Positions 1 through 13,052 of a DNA stretch of 64,000 nucleotides are shown in pieces. The notes beneath the pieces are model-generated. The model was not told where the DNA came from. It searched no databases and saw only the letters and a program-made list of their open reading frames with translations. A program made the translations under genes and the position numbers. How positions within the stretch are numbered: the stretch's first letter is position 1; the number at the start of each line of letters is the position of its first letter. Origin of the DNA: Monarcha castaneiventris obscurior. Taxonomy: Eukaryota > Chordata > Aves > Passeriformes > Monarchidae. Location of the stretch: assembly GCA_026261815.1 (NCBI GenBank), contig JAMPIT010000059.1, forward strand, positions 18,276,001 to 18,340,000, in the 5' to 3' direction.

Positions 1-1809
1 TGCAATCAAATTGTTCTAAAATACACCTGTCACAAAAACTTATAGTGTCATTTCTCTCTAATCCACCCCAAGGGATCTACAACAAGAACATCAGTTACCC
101 CATCTTCAGGGGCAGGTCATAACACAAAGTTGGGGTTTTTTTTCCCTCCTCTCTATTGGTATTCAACTTGTATATTCCTCTGAAGGAGGGCATTTACTTG
201 TTCAGCAGTTGCAGTGGACATGCAGCTGCATGGCATCATGCTGGAATGAGAACCAGAGTCTTGAGGTCTGTTTTCTGAACTTTTTATTTGCCTCAACAAA
301 GTTGAATCTTTACTTAAACAAGTTCCATAATTTTGGGTTATATTTCAATAAAACAGCGCAAATGATCAAAAGTTCTTGGGTATCTGAGTGTTTTCATTTA
401 GGAAAGAGATAAAGAGAGGTCTGCCTCAGATCCATGCGTAACATGGGATGTCATTGAGGGTCCCTTATCTGTGCCTATGCATCACCAAGATTAGTGTGCT
501 GTATCACTATAACACTGGGGACTGTGAATTCTAAAAGAAATTTTAGTTTTGTGTTTGAATTTGCAACAAATGATATTCATCATTAGAAAAATGAATGCCT
601 GGTTGAAGGGTCTTGAATACTTGCTCAATGCAGTGCAAGTGGTTAGGTGATTTTCTTCCTGTGTTCAAAGCATGTATTTTATACATACATGTATCTTATA
701 CATACATGCAAGATAGTACTTATCTTGCAAGTTTCATCCAAGGCAGATTCCATTCATTTTCTTTTCCTGTGGCAAGAAAATTAACTTTTTAATTTTTTTT
801 TTTCACGTGCTCTTATCCATTTTAATAACTCTTCTCGTTTTGATTTTTAATTTCTGATTAGATATTTTTTGACTTTACCTTCTATATGAAGTAAAAAACC
901 TTGTCTATGGGATAATTTGCATTTTTACTTGATTCTTTGGATTGGGTTTTTTTTGTTTGTTTCGTTTTTTTTTTGTTGTTGTTTTGTCCTGAAATTGGAA
1001 TGAATCTTAGTTACTGGAGATATAATGACAAAGATTTTGAAAACAAACACAATAAAAAAAGTTTAAAAACTAAAAATGGGGGCTTTACTTTTAGAAATTC
1101 AGGGAAATACAATCAAACAACTTGGAAGAATGGAAAAGTCATGTTATTGGCATGGCATTTTCTCTTCCTAGGCCTTTGTAGATAACCCAGTACTTTTGCA
1201 ATAATTTCACTATTACTGTGACCTTGCATTTTCCTTATTAGCTGATTGAAGTTTGTGCAATTATTTGACAAAATTATGTGTAAGAGGAATATCTTCAATT
1301 TCTAAATAACGTACATATGTGACAGGTGATTATATTGTTTGGCACACTGAATAGGCATTTCAGCAGATCTGTGTAAACCATTGCAGTAAAAAATGCAAGG
1401 TATCATTCTTGCTAACAGTTGCTTTGGAAAAGAAGAGACAAACACCAATATAATAGCAATGTTTCTTGGAATAATTTTCTCCAAAGTAATATATACTATA
1501 TTTTATGTAGTGCACTGTATAAAAGTGTACTTGTTAAACAGCATTATTTAATGTACCTTCCAAATCCACAAGGTAGAAGACAATTAAACACTTTTACAAC
1601 ATCTTTCCAAGATAAGGTAGGCAAGTTATTACCTTTTCTCTGTAGCCCCCTAACTTAAGGCAGAAGCAAGTTAATGAATTCATTTTTTATGATACCTAAT
1701 ACAGAAATTCATTGTAATTTTTGTTAATGAAGAAATCACAAATTTCTAGAAAGAGTAGGTTCAGTAAATGAAGGAAGTCTGGGACCAAAAGATGATGGAA
1801 TAAAAATTT
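1..1809. other. Intergenic AT-rich DNA, no gene seen
   Basis: This stretch is AT-rich non-coding sequence upstream of the cadherin gene. The reading frames present (60-82 codons) are short, have no recognisable domains and run through low-complexity T-rich DNA around 930-990, so I treat them as chance. A short TACATACATG-type duplication occurs near 680-710. Nothing here supports an exon, an RNA gene or a mobile element. Confidence 0.6.
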
Positions 1810-1908
1810 TTGCTGGTTTTGGCTGGGGTAACAAAGGTTGATAACAAAGAGATGTTTTTGTTACTGCTGAGCAGGGCTTACATAGAGCCAAGGCCTTTAC
1901 TGCCTTCT
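1810..1908 (+). mobile_element. Fragment of an avian ERV LTR (5' part, internally deleted)
   Basis: About 100 bases resemble the 5' part of the solo LTR found on the minus strand at 40348-40930. The shared core runs GATAACA, then GATGTTTT, then TTGCTGAGCAG-like sequence, then CAAGGCCTT. The copy starts with the TGCTGGTTTTGG-type LTR head, but the portion between head and core is much shorter than in the other copy, so it appears to carry an internal deletion. It ends abruptly where a CR1 fragment begins about 13 bases downstream. No coding sequence is present. The similarity to the second LTR in this window is directly visible. The assignment to a bird endogenous retrovirus family rests on recalled LTR sequences. 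Confidence 0.65.
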
Positions 1909-1920
1909 GTACAGCCAAAA

Positions 1921-2047
1921 TGGCAAGTTCTTGAGCATCCCCGGTGAGGGAGGCTCCACAGCCTCTCTGGACAATCTGTTCCAGGGCTCGGTCACCTGCA
2001 CAGTCAAGGAGTTCTCCCTCATGTTCAGGTGGAACTCCAACAGGGCA
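1921..2047 (-). mobile_element. CR1 LINE fragment
   Basis: The plus strand shows the antisense of the CR1 ORF2 C-terminal region: a GAGGCTCCACAGCCTCTCTGG block, then ATCTGTTCCAG, then a TCACC...CACAGTCAAG block. The same order is seen in the longer CR1 copies at 10213 and 13053. It is truncated at both ends, so neither the 3' octamer tail nor the upstream ORF remains. It abuts an LTR fragment, which suggests nested insertion followed by deletion. Confidence 0.8.
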
Positions 2048-5000
2048 GAATGATAAAATTCTTGCTATCTTTGTGAAAAAGCTACTCTTTCTATGGACGG
2101 GGACTTGATGACTTTTGATAAATTATGTCCCACTCAAAAATTTTGCATTTGACTAAGTTAAAGCAAGTTTTGCCCTGGGAAGAGGTGAAATGTACTTTTG
2201 ATCTTTTAAAATAATGTAACCAATGTTCAAATATCATCTTTCTCTCATTGCGCATGGCCATTAGTGTTACTTTAAAATCAACCTGTCTAGCTTGGATGCT
2301 AACCCTAATGCTATGCAGTACAAATCCAGGAAATGGTTAGTGACAAGTGAAGGCTGGTGATGCATACCAGTGTCCTAACCTGTCCAAGATTCATTTAATT
2401 ATTATATTACTATTGTATATTTAACAAAAATTCAACTTGAAAATTAAACTGGCATGCTAGCATTATCAGTTTGAAGATGTCTCCTGGGCAGCAGAATTTT
2501 TTCAGTTATTACTGAATGGATATTCTAATACTGGCTCCTGCCAATTGTGTTTTTTAAATTTCTTTCCTTTTTCCCCCAGACAAAATGCTATATTTATTTC
2601 TGGAATAATTATTCTTTGAAATTATGGAACCAAATTGACAAAAAATATATGTGCCATCTCCCTATTTCATCTCAGTTGTAACAGCATTAAAGCTTTTAAT
2701 AACTAATGGCTCAATCTACTAAAGTAGACTGAGATAAATAATCAAGATCTCTTAACTTGCTAATGCTCTGTAAGTAAAGCATCTGGCAAGGGAAAGAATA
2801 ACGTGCTTTTTTGTCATTAATTCTCTTCGGAAATTAACCCCAGAATTCAAATAAAATAAGATGTTCATGGGCCAAGAATGATATGTTAGTGGGAGAACTT
2901 GGTTAGAGAGAGCCAAGAAACTGGAGACCTTCTAGATGTTACACTGACATAAACAATAGAAAAAGGAAAATATATTTATGAGGCTCAAGTAAGTAAAAAA
3001 TTATTTTTTAATAGTTCTCTGAGTTATTGGAAGACTTATGAGTTTGTAGGAGGCTAATTTCCAGGGCATTCATTTCTTCTTGTTGGCTGACTTTTTAAGC
3101 TAAATTGTACTAAAGATTTAATGTGCACTCACCCTTCATTAGATACCAGAAAATGCTCATTCAGGAGAAATGATACAAATGTCATACAGCCAAGAAAAAT
3201 CTTGGTCAGCATATCTCGTGACACAGTCCCAGGCATACACCACTGTCAGAGGCTGCTGGGTCCCTCACTTTGCCTTTATTTTTTTGATGCAATTGAGGCT
3301 AATATTTTATCGTGGTATAAAAGTGTTTAGTATTAATCATCTTTTGCCTCATCTGTGTATCTCTAACTCCTGTAGGGATTTATTTGTTTATTTTAATCTG
3401 ACATGCAAATCATACAGTTTCCTACTCCTCCACCCCAAAATCTGCCAACATCCATAGGGAGGGTTTATTATATGTGCAGTAGTATTTTTCTACATGAAAA
3501 ATAATATGTGTATGTATGTCATGTATAGAACCATCTTACTTTATACATATTTTTTAATATATCAAGTAGAATCTGTGTAAAGAGCTTGTGCATTATTTTG
3601 ATTTATTCAGTAAATTGACAAAATTATATATAGCACAAAATATGATGAATTCATACATGTCTTAATGACTCAAAAACAGTAGAGAAATACCTTGAAAAAC
3701 AACGGCAAATCACCTCTGAACAATGTAAGGCAATTGTATATGCAGCTAGGCATGTTTTCTTTGATTAAAAAGTATAGTTTATTCAGAAACTATTTTACCC
3801 TCTGCTTAGTATTTTACTATTTGACCACCTCGTTATTCAGCCACAAGGTTTACTTTAATCGAAATAATATTTTTTGTTTTTGAAAATCTGTGAGTCTTTA
3901 CATGTCAAGATGACAGTGCATTTCTATATGCAGTGTAGTGTGTACTTACCTTCAGTTCCTTAATGCATGCTGGCTTGGTTCAGTTTTTTATTCTAGAAAT
4001 TAATTATTGCTGCATATGTAACCACGTTGAGACTTTTTTTTTTTTTTTTAATTCCACACCTTTTCAATTAACTGGTAACAGAGGGATAAGAACAAAACTT
4101 AGTAAGAGTTAAAGAAGATTGGTGGTCACTCACACACAATTTCTTCCTTTTCCAATGTTGACAGATAAACCACACTGGTTTACAGAAAAATGACACAACT
4201 ATATTAGTTTAACCAAAATAATTTTGTAAGTTCTTTTTCCATTCAGAAGCTCTCTTGATTTTGATTCACATGAAAAAGTAACAGCAACTAAAATTAGTAA
4301 CTCAATGATGTTGTCCTGAATGGTTTCTTTACTCACACATATGAATTAAGTTTGCATTCCCTGCTTGCTAATGGATTTGCTTACGCTTTGCTAAAGAAAA
4401 ACGGAATGATTTCTCAAAAGCTGTTTAAACTAGAACTTCTCTATTTTTTAAAATTCATTATATAACTCACATGAAGGCCTTTCGTAAATTTCTTTAAGCT
4501 GAAGTTTGACCCTCCCATATTTTAAAAAATATTTCTATTGTAATGTAGTTTCACACATTATTCCTCTCTTCTATTCTTTTCCACATGAAAATAAAAATCC
4601 GAGAGCAATTATGAAGTAGAAAATGGATGATGGTTCATCAGAAATAAACTAATTAATGGAATAAAGTTCCTCATAGTTAAGGTAAATAGATAATGAAATA
4701 CCCTTTTTTAAGGATTAGCTTGAAGCTTGTTTTGTGAACCTCTCTTTAATGACAAAGAATGTTAAAGGCTGATTCATAGCTTGAAAATAAAGCTAAATGT
4801 AAATTTCAGAGTTTTAAAATAAGGTATTTTGAAATTAAATAATGGGACATAAATTACTGTTTAAATGAAGTATTGTTTAATTATGCTTTCCATCACAGTA
4901 TCTTCAAGGTTCTTTTCTGAATGCTTCCATTCAAAGTAAAGGGATTTATTAAAAAAAAAATATTCCACATTCGAGATCCACAGAAAATTAAACAATGACA

Positions 5001-6306
5001 TAAAGCAGATCTTGATATGGCTATTCACTTAAGGGTATGTCCAGAGCATGTCTGAAGGAAAGTCAGTAGGTACATGACAGAGATTACTACAAGGCTAACT
5101 CTGTAGCAGTACCTGTCATCTTTTAACACAGCACAATGTGTTGCTTCTCTCAGTTGTTATTTTCTCAGAAACTGAAGGGACATTTCTAATTTATATCTTG
5201 AAAATAAAAAAAATATTTATTCTGAAAGGACTGAAACTTCAGAATATGACTGTAATGTATGAGTGTTGCTTTTGATATTCTGAGGATATTGATAAGATTA
5301 ATTTCTCTCTTATTTCTGCAACATTTTAAAGTGAGAAAATAATATTTTAATCCAAAATGTCTTTGAAATAGAGCATGCTGTTATGAAAGAATGTAATTGT
5401 CTTTCCTGTATGATGTGAAGGTTAAGGCATATCGTGTTCACCAGAAAACCTGACTTTTTTGTTAGCTTCATACAGAAAGGCTGTCATTTTGAGAAAAGCA
5501 GCATGTCTTTAATGAACACAACAGCTGTCTTACTTTGGTTTTGGTTTTGCTTTTCTGGTGATCCCTAGAAGGTTTGTCTAATCCTAACTTTGCAGTGACC
5601 TCAACTCTGTAGGCTAGAATCTTTTGGGCTGATATTTTTTTTTTCCTTTTGGCCAGTATTTTCTACACAAATGTTTCATGTCACAGTGAAACATTAACTG
5701 CTCCTCTCCACATACACTATTTTCATCTCTCTCTGTCCAGCTTCTCACTGTGGAGTAAAATAATATTATGGAAACATTCCTGGGTTCTGGGGAAAATATT
5801 TTGATATTTCAGTGGGAATGGAGACCTGCAAAATTTGTCAAATTTACTGCAAACCTAAGAATTCTCCTTCTGGATCCAAATAAAACAAATATCCCCAAAT
5901 ATTCTTATAATGTGTTTTAATACCCTCTGTAGAAAGCATGTAAATAATTATTGTTTATTGCCATTATTGTTAACATCCAGTTGCTTTCTAACATCATGGT
6001 ATGAACATTTATATAAACATTCTTACAGTACTGGGGAAAGCCAATGAATAAAAATTAAATAAATACAATTATTATTTGGTAGTTCCTACTGAAGTTATTT
6101 CATGTTCTTTGAAGACAACTGAGACATTATTTCCCAATATATTTCACCAGTATTTTGTGGCTGGTAACAGAATTTTAATTGGTTAAAATCTAGACTTATA
6201 CAATTACAAAAAAACCCAGTATCATATATAATTAAAGTATTATTAGCCAGCATTACATAAGTTTCAGTGGAAAAAAAAACCCATTGTCATCTGAGATTTA
6301 AATGAT

Positions 6307-6393
6307 TAATTATGCAGAAGAAATGCAAGGAAACTGTAAGCTTTGCATGATCAATTTGCAAATTGAAGACGAAATATATTCATTCTGTAATTA
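6307..6393. promoter_or_regulatory. Cluster of POU- and homeodomain-like motifs (tentative)
   Basis: Within about 90 bases there are two TAATTA cores (6307-6312 and 6388-6393), an ATGCAA half-site (6323-6328), TTTGCAT (6342-6348) and a perfect 12-base palindrome AATTTGCAAATT (6353-6364) containing octamer-like half-sites on both strands. Such motif mixtures are typical of distal neural enhancers, and a cadherin-10 locus would be neural. However, AT-rich DNA also makes these words by chance. This is an inference only. Confidence 0.2.
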
Positions 6394-8048
6394 ATATCTC
6401 CATTGTAGTGATGAACTCAGATAAGTGATTGGCCAAAATTCACAAAAGGCATTTATGATGGAGATGGAATACAGGTTATTTCCTCTAGAACTTGACATGT
6501 GCTGTTTCTGTTTGACTAGACAGCATTTATAGTTTATAAGCTATTTTATAATACTTATAGAAGGGATTTTCTGCAGTTATCAGCTTCTTCCTAGTACCCA
6601 TTAATAGTGAGTTATGTCCCATGCATCATCTTACAGCTTTCACAGTTTAGTGTTAAAATTTTACATTTTTTGATTCATGTAAGTTTTGTCAGTTTTTCAA
6701 AAATTCAGGAGTGCTATTTTCTTCTCGATGAAACCTAGGAGGTTGTCAAGGTATTCTCTCTGAGTGCACTGTGCATTGTATTTTCTATACAATTTAACTT
6801 TCCTGAGACCTAAGAGACCAGTTACATTTAATTTTTTTTTTTTTTATTTACTGTTTTTACTTAAAATCAAAAACTAAGCAAGGGCAATATTAAGTTAAAA
6901 ATGTTAAGCAGTCTGGTTTTCGGGGTTCTGTTCTTTTGTCTGCTTCTCCTAATTGCTAATTCTGCATATGGCATTTATGACAAAATAAATATTAAAAATT
7001 ATTTCCTATGTCTGAAAAAAACTGTGCTAATAGACTCCCGTAGGCCTTCATTATACCTTATAACTTCATATTATACTGCATGGAGGCATAATTAAAAAAT
7101 GCCAGAAGATGGAACTCTTGGATACTTGCTTTTTGGGGATCAGAATGTAGCACAATAAATGACCTAACAAGAGAGCATACCCAGGCTTCTTGTATGATGT
7201 TTGGTTTGAAGATAAACTATAAAAGGATGCTGGCTCATTTGACTTTGACTGAGTTTCTTTCTGTGTTGGTTTGTTTGGTTAGGGTTTCTTTGATTTTTTT
7301 CCTTTTGTAATGCTATAGTCCTGAGGCTAAAATATTATGGACTTTTAGAAAGATGCATGGGAAATTCATTTTATGCTGTGTTGTGACATTGTTGAACAAA
7401 AAGAGAAAGTATTAAATGACTGAATGGTGAATCATTGTTTAGAGGTTTGTTTTATTATTATGTTACTATGTAACTAAAGGCCATATTCTGCTAAAATGAT
7501 GAAGGGCCAGAGTTTGAAGGTAAATTACTTTCCTGTAACTTTTAGGTCACTTCCTGACTCCTGCATAAAATACCTTGTTACAGAAGAATATGTTTCTAGA
7601 ATGGTAACTACTTAATTTTATCCAGTACATTCCCTTTATGTATCAGTGTATTTTTCAGAAGATAAGAAACAGTTGGTAATATCATTGTGGTAACAAATAT
7701 GTGTATAAACCTTCAGAACCGTTTTGCATTTACATTTGGAGTAATATAAATGTAGCAATTTCTAAATTTCAGGAAATGAAGAAAATCATATTTGTTGCTA
7801 TAAAGATATTTAACAAAACAAAAAATAAAACTTTAATTTTTGTTATGCCAGGAAGTGTGCAATATTACAGAAAGAAACATAAAGCTATACTCAAATATAC
7901 AGTGACTTTTAAGTATTGGTTTAACTCTGTTTTGTTATACTATTTGCAAGAATTTTCCCTTGCCTTATTTTGACTAAGCCATGAAAATCAACAACAAAGC
8001 AACACACTCTACGTATTAGCTTTCATTTGATTTTGGGTCAATCAAATG

Positions 8049-8077
8049 TGATTGATTGATTGATTGATTGATTGATT
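8049..8077. repeat. ATTG tetranucleotide microsatellite
   Basis: Roughly seven tandem copies of the four-base unit GATT/ATTG are seen, followed by a T run. It is a short simple repeat in intergenic DNA with no coding role visible. Confidence 0.9.
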
Positions 8078-9297
8078 TTTAACTTATCTGACTTCATAGG
8101 CAGTTTTCTCTGCTGCTGCTTTCTGTGTTTGTTCATCCATTTTTATTTTGGCATCACATGTCATGCTGTCACCCAAGCAAATCTCCTTTCCCTTTATGTT
8201 GAGTCTGCCAAAAAGGTTGCTACTCTAATGAGTACTGATGGTGATTTTTTATGTGTGCATATTTATGATGTGGCTACTTATTTGCTGGGCTGTTGTCCAA
8301 GCAATAAAGTGATTTTATTTAAACCACTAACAGGACATTAAATGATGACGACTTCTTATATTAACTACCAACTAAATTTTAGCATAAGGTATGTGCATAG
8401 TCATGTCCTTGGTTATGTATATATTTGCCTGCTCTGGAAACAACCAGTTCTAAAAGGAGACTTGCCTGTAGCTATCACATGATTTTGAATTGCAATTTAG
8501 TATGTTGCTATTTGGCTAAAACTTTCCTTTTGACAATTAATATGTCTCTTTTTCAGAAAGCTTAATGATTATAGTTCTACACACAATCTAAGTCCTGATA
8601 TTTTTGCAGGAAGCAGTAAAGGACAGACTGACTTAAAAATGATATTCTTTCAGTGACACTTCAGTAGGATTATTTCCTCAATATAGAAAGATCAGATTTC
8701 AAGGTTTAAGGAGGAACAACTATGTCATCTAAACATGGACAGGAACACTTGTTGACTTCAGGTAACTTGCCCCTGGTGTTAGAGTTGAGCGCTCTGCACT
8801 CTGAAGTCTCTCTTGTCAGATGAGGACAGTCATTATTCTGCAGTCTGTGAGTTCTGTGTCTGTTTTGCACCCCACTGAAATATTAAGAGGATGAATTCTA
8901 ATCTAGGGTTCTATTTAAGACCTAAATCCCTACAAGTCTCCTGACTGATATATCTATGGTAATGTATTTGGAATAGGGAAGCTGATGATTTCACTAAATT
9001 TTCCAAAAAAAAAAAAATCTAAACCACATGAATACAGAAGTTATAAAACAAACAGTTCTGCTCACAGATATTGATGATGGTTTGGCAAACTATGATGAGT
9101 TGTTTGACCTTGTATTTTTACTCCTTCCCCAGAGAAAGATATTGCTGTTCCTGTAGCAAAGTCAAGAAAGTTTAAGACAAGAAAGTTAGGCATACTACTG
9201 GGAGGAGTAGGAAAAAAAAAAAGATGCCATGTACAACATTGTGCAACAGCTACATTGTTTAGGAACAGATGCAGAATTTCAGTCAATTATCAGCTGT

Positions 9298-9319
9298 TTG
9301 TTCATTTGTTTGTTTGTTT
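9298..9319. repeat. TTTG tetranucleotide run
   Basis: Several tandem TTTG units interrupted by one CA step. It is a short simple repeat and nothing else is associated with it. Confidence 0.75.
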
Positions 9320-10212
9320 CAAAGTGTAATCCTTCTATTTTATGAGAGCCTGTTCCTGGGCTTTTTCCCTTTTATTCAATGTAAAACATGCAGATAAGAG
9401 ATTCAATTTTGTGATTGGGAATTCAGGGTAAACCCTGATGTTAAGAAAAGGTGCTAACTAACACTTGTTATTTCAGTGCCTTGTTCCTTTGTTACAAGAA
9501 TAATAAGACCACATTCTGCTGCTTGATACACATCTTTTAACATCAACCTATTCAAGTTATAATTTTTTGTTTTACAAAGGCACCTTAATTTTCCCTCACC
9601 ATTTGTTTTCCTTTACTTCTAGTCTAAAAATATGTCAGTAATATTGAATCTCTGTTCTTATATCTGGATATTAGACTATGTCTCGGCTAGTTTATATACA
9701 AAAAGTATTTTATATGCCTAGATAAGTTGTTGGTTTGTGTGTGATGCCCCTAAAATAACATGCATGAAACCAGAATCTGGCAGTATTTGATTTGCATGTT
9801 TTTAATCTGATTTGATTTACAGTAAAGATCCGAGGTTCTATCTTATCAATTCTGTAGTATTTAAATGCATGTATTTTAAGCATATGAACTGAAACTCCTG
9901 GTTTTCTATCTGAACTGGTACTGAGCAAGAAATTATAGAGAAATCTCCCTCTACCTACTCTCAAAGGTAGACTGGATTACCGTCTGGATTATCTGGAATA
10001 GAAATAAGTATTGTCTGAATCATTTGGAAGACCCCAGGCTGATATTCAGTAGGGGATTTATCATTACTATTATTTTTTGGTAGGTTGTGAAACATTCAAT
10101 GCCACATCACTTTTCTGTTGTTAGACAACTTCCCTCTCTCTAACCAATGAGTTTATCCTTGTCCAGTTATAGATACGAAAGAGACTGAATATGCTTAGGC
10201 TTGCCAATCAAG

Positions 10213-10500
10213 AATCATAGAATCATAGAATAGTTTAGGTTGGAAGAGACCTTAAAGATCCTCTCCTTCCAAAACCCTGCCATGGGCAGGGACACCTTTC
10301 ACTAGACCAGGTTGCAAAGAGCACCATCCAGCCTGGCAATGTACACTCCCAGGGATGGATCATCCACAGCCTCTCTGGACAACATGTTCCAGTGCATCAC
10401 CATCCCCACAGTAAAGAATTTGTTCCTAATATCTAATATAAACCTGCCCTCATTCAGTTTGAAGCCATTCCCCCTTGTCCTGTCACTACATGCTCCTGTG
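10213..10500 (-). mobile_element. CR1 LINE, 3' end with octamer tail
   Basis: The plus strand begins AATCATAGAATCATAG, the reverse complement of the diagnostic CR1 3' octamer repeat. It continues through the antisense 3' UTR (TTGGAAGAGACCTTAAAG) into the antisense of the ORF2 C-terminus. The minus-strand frame reads SDRTRGNGFKL and, further on, HWNMLSREAV, which match the end of the CR1 reverse-transcriptase ORF as I recall it. The element is heavily 5'-truncated, as is usual for CR1, with only the last ~290 bases present. An ORF continuing past the CR1 boundary to 10679 is a chance extension. CR1 is a non-LTR retrotransposon that dominates bird interspersed repeats. Confidence 0.92.
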
Positions 10501-13052
10501 AATAGAATCTGTAGATGAACGGGTATCTGAATCAGTTCTAACACAAAAATATAAAATATTTTACAACCTCTCCTGTTACATAGTTTTGTATTCTCAGCCA
10601 GAACAAAAATTCCCCTTCGGTCCCTAGTAAAAGCTCTAGTAAGGAGGTGTTTCAAAGTAAAGTAGGAGTACAAGCACATGGCTAATTCCTGTAGGAGAAT
10701 CTATAGGTGAGAATTTAGAAGCAATAGGAAAGACTGCTAATGGGTTTTCCATACCCACTGATTGCAGCTGAACTTGCTAACTGCAAACTATCTAAGACCT
10801 GCTACGAAAGAATTTGGGGGAGATGTTATTTGTTGGGGTTTTTTATATGATTTTCTTTGTCTGACTTGTGCCCTCTATATGTCATTCTCTATGAGATAGG
10901 GTCTGTGGAAAAAAACATTTCCTCAGGTGTACTGCTTTGTACATTGGAAGCTTGACTCATAACAGGAACAGCATAAGAAGTAACAGGTCCTTTCTTTATT
11001 TCACTTCTTATTTCACTTCTTATCTGCTAGGCTAACTTGAAGGTATACCTCTTGAAAAGTAGAGGATAGCACAAGAGTAGCACTTTTCATAAACTGTTAA
11101 AACTGAAAAGAGTCAATGTGGATCCTGCTGAATATGAACAGTTCAATGAATAAGGAGCTTAATATGTCCCTAAGTCTCTGAATTCAAACGTAATATAGCT
11201 AACATATAGCTATTATACACATGTTGAAATGTAGCATTTATTTGTACTTCTGTCTTTTTTACTGAGCAGGGTTATGATTCGCTGTCTGCTTTTGTCTATA
11301 AATACAATTCCTGGTATTATTTAGACTGAAAATGTATACTTAATTTGATTTTGCTCTCTGTGGAAATACAGTTTCTTTCAATTGTGAGCAATTGATCTAA
11401 AGATGGTTAGCATTTTAGCTGTGCTTAATATATCACCATCACACTTGCCAAATGCAAAATTGATACATTTAATCTGTGTTCTTCCAGATATGTTATCAAG
11501 GGAGGAAGGATTTCTTGTGTATTTGTTAATTTATTTGCAATTGCATTTACATGAACATGCTTATTTAACTGTAATGGAAGGACACTAAACCTCCTTATAA
11601 ACCTGCAGAGACAGATTTATGTGGAACAGCATTGGTATATGATATGAAATCAAAACCATGCATCTAAAGCAAGCATGTCAATAAGCCCAAAGTATAAACA
11701 AATAACATTTACTTGAGAATGCAGAGACACATATTAACGTTAGGTGGGAATCAAACAAGTGTTTGTAAGTGTTTGTAACATTTCTGGTGCAGTTGTCACT
11801 GAATGAAAACTAAGAAATGGAAAGATCAAAGAAAAGAGAGATCTTGCAACCTTCACATAACTTACTAAGGACATCCTGAAATGCAGTGGGTTTTTTACAC
11901 CATGTAATGTCTTATATCTGCAAATTAACTTTAACAAGGCTTGAACCAGTACTAACAAAAAAATAACAAACAACTGGCTGACTTGAAAAGGGGAAATCCA
12001 CAGAGAAATTTTAGTGAAGTCTAGTAAAAAATATCTTTTTTCATATTTATTTCCATAGTATTACACAGAAATAATTTTGTCCAAATCAGAGGATATCTGT
12101 TCTATCAAAAGACTCCTGCTTGCTTGTATTAATACAGCTTTATTTTGTAAAAGCTCTGTCTGTTCTAACTGCTAAAGAAATGATAGGCTATTTGAAGAAT
12201 GTTACCAATAATCCATAAAGATTTGTCTCTATGGTTGTTATAAATATTTTTCCATAATTATTAAGTAAACCATACGCAAGTTTTTCATACAACATAGATT
12301 TCTTTTAACATCCTTCTTAGTAATTTAATCTTTTCTGTGTGTAGACTTCTGTATGAATTATATTCTATTTATAAATGGCACATAATTCCACGTCTGTGGA
12401 TGTTTTCCACATAACTATAAACTTTTTATTTTATTGTACTAAAACTCACTTGTAGCATCAGAACATCTGCACTGTAAGATAGAGGAGTAGGAGGACAGAT
12501 TATTTATAAAAGCGTAAGGTTTTTAGGAGATACCAGGATGTGCACATTCTGGAATAACTACAATGAATGAAAGACTGGATGTTTGATTCTTTGGAGCCAG
12601 CTACTTAACTTTACCTTTCAAAAATTGAAAAAATCCCCCGTGTTTTGGTTAAAATGAGATGCCAGAAACCCAGAGAAGTCAAACAACTTTTTGGGGTTTT
12701 TTTCTCTAACAACAGATCAAGGGGGATTTATAACAGAAGCCAGGCCATTGTAAGACATTGCTGAGACTGCATGGAGAGTTAAAGGAAATGGTGATATTGT
12801 CAGAGCAGCAGCTGGTATGAACACTACTGATTGGAATGGCAAGGTGATACTACTTTTAGAAGAGTAATAGGGTACTGCTGTGTTGGATTTTTTTTTTTTT
12901 CTTAATGCATACACTGTGAAATATTTTTCTCCTCCTTCCTTTTGTTCCCAGTACCATCAACATGTTCTTCCACAGTACTTAGACTGTTTGACATGGGATT
13001 CTCTCCTCCTTTATTACCATCACCTCTCTCTACTATTTACCATAATTCTTTT
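10501..13052. other. Intergenic AT-rich DNA, no gene seen
   Basis: No coding, RNA or repeat feature could be supported. A small duplicated word (ATTTCACTTCTT twice) occurs near 11000-11022, and a T run lies near 12890. Reading frames are short and lack recognisable domains. Confidence 0.55.

Larger units (their letters stand above)
2048..10212. other. Intergenic AT-rich DNA with simple repeats, no gene seen
   Basis: This is eight kilobases of AT-rich sequence without a recognisable exon or mobile element. Minor features are poly-T or poly-A runs near 4034, 6831 and 9005, an ATTG tetranucleotide run near 8049-8077, a TTTG run near 9298-9319 and an octamer/homeobox-like motif cluster at 6307-6393. 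The reading frames here (up to 95 codons) have no domain signature and I regard them as chance. Confidence 0.55.
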
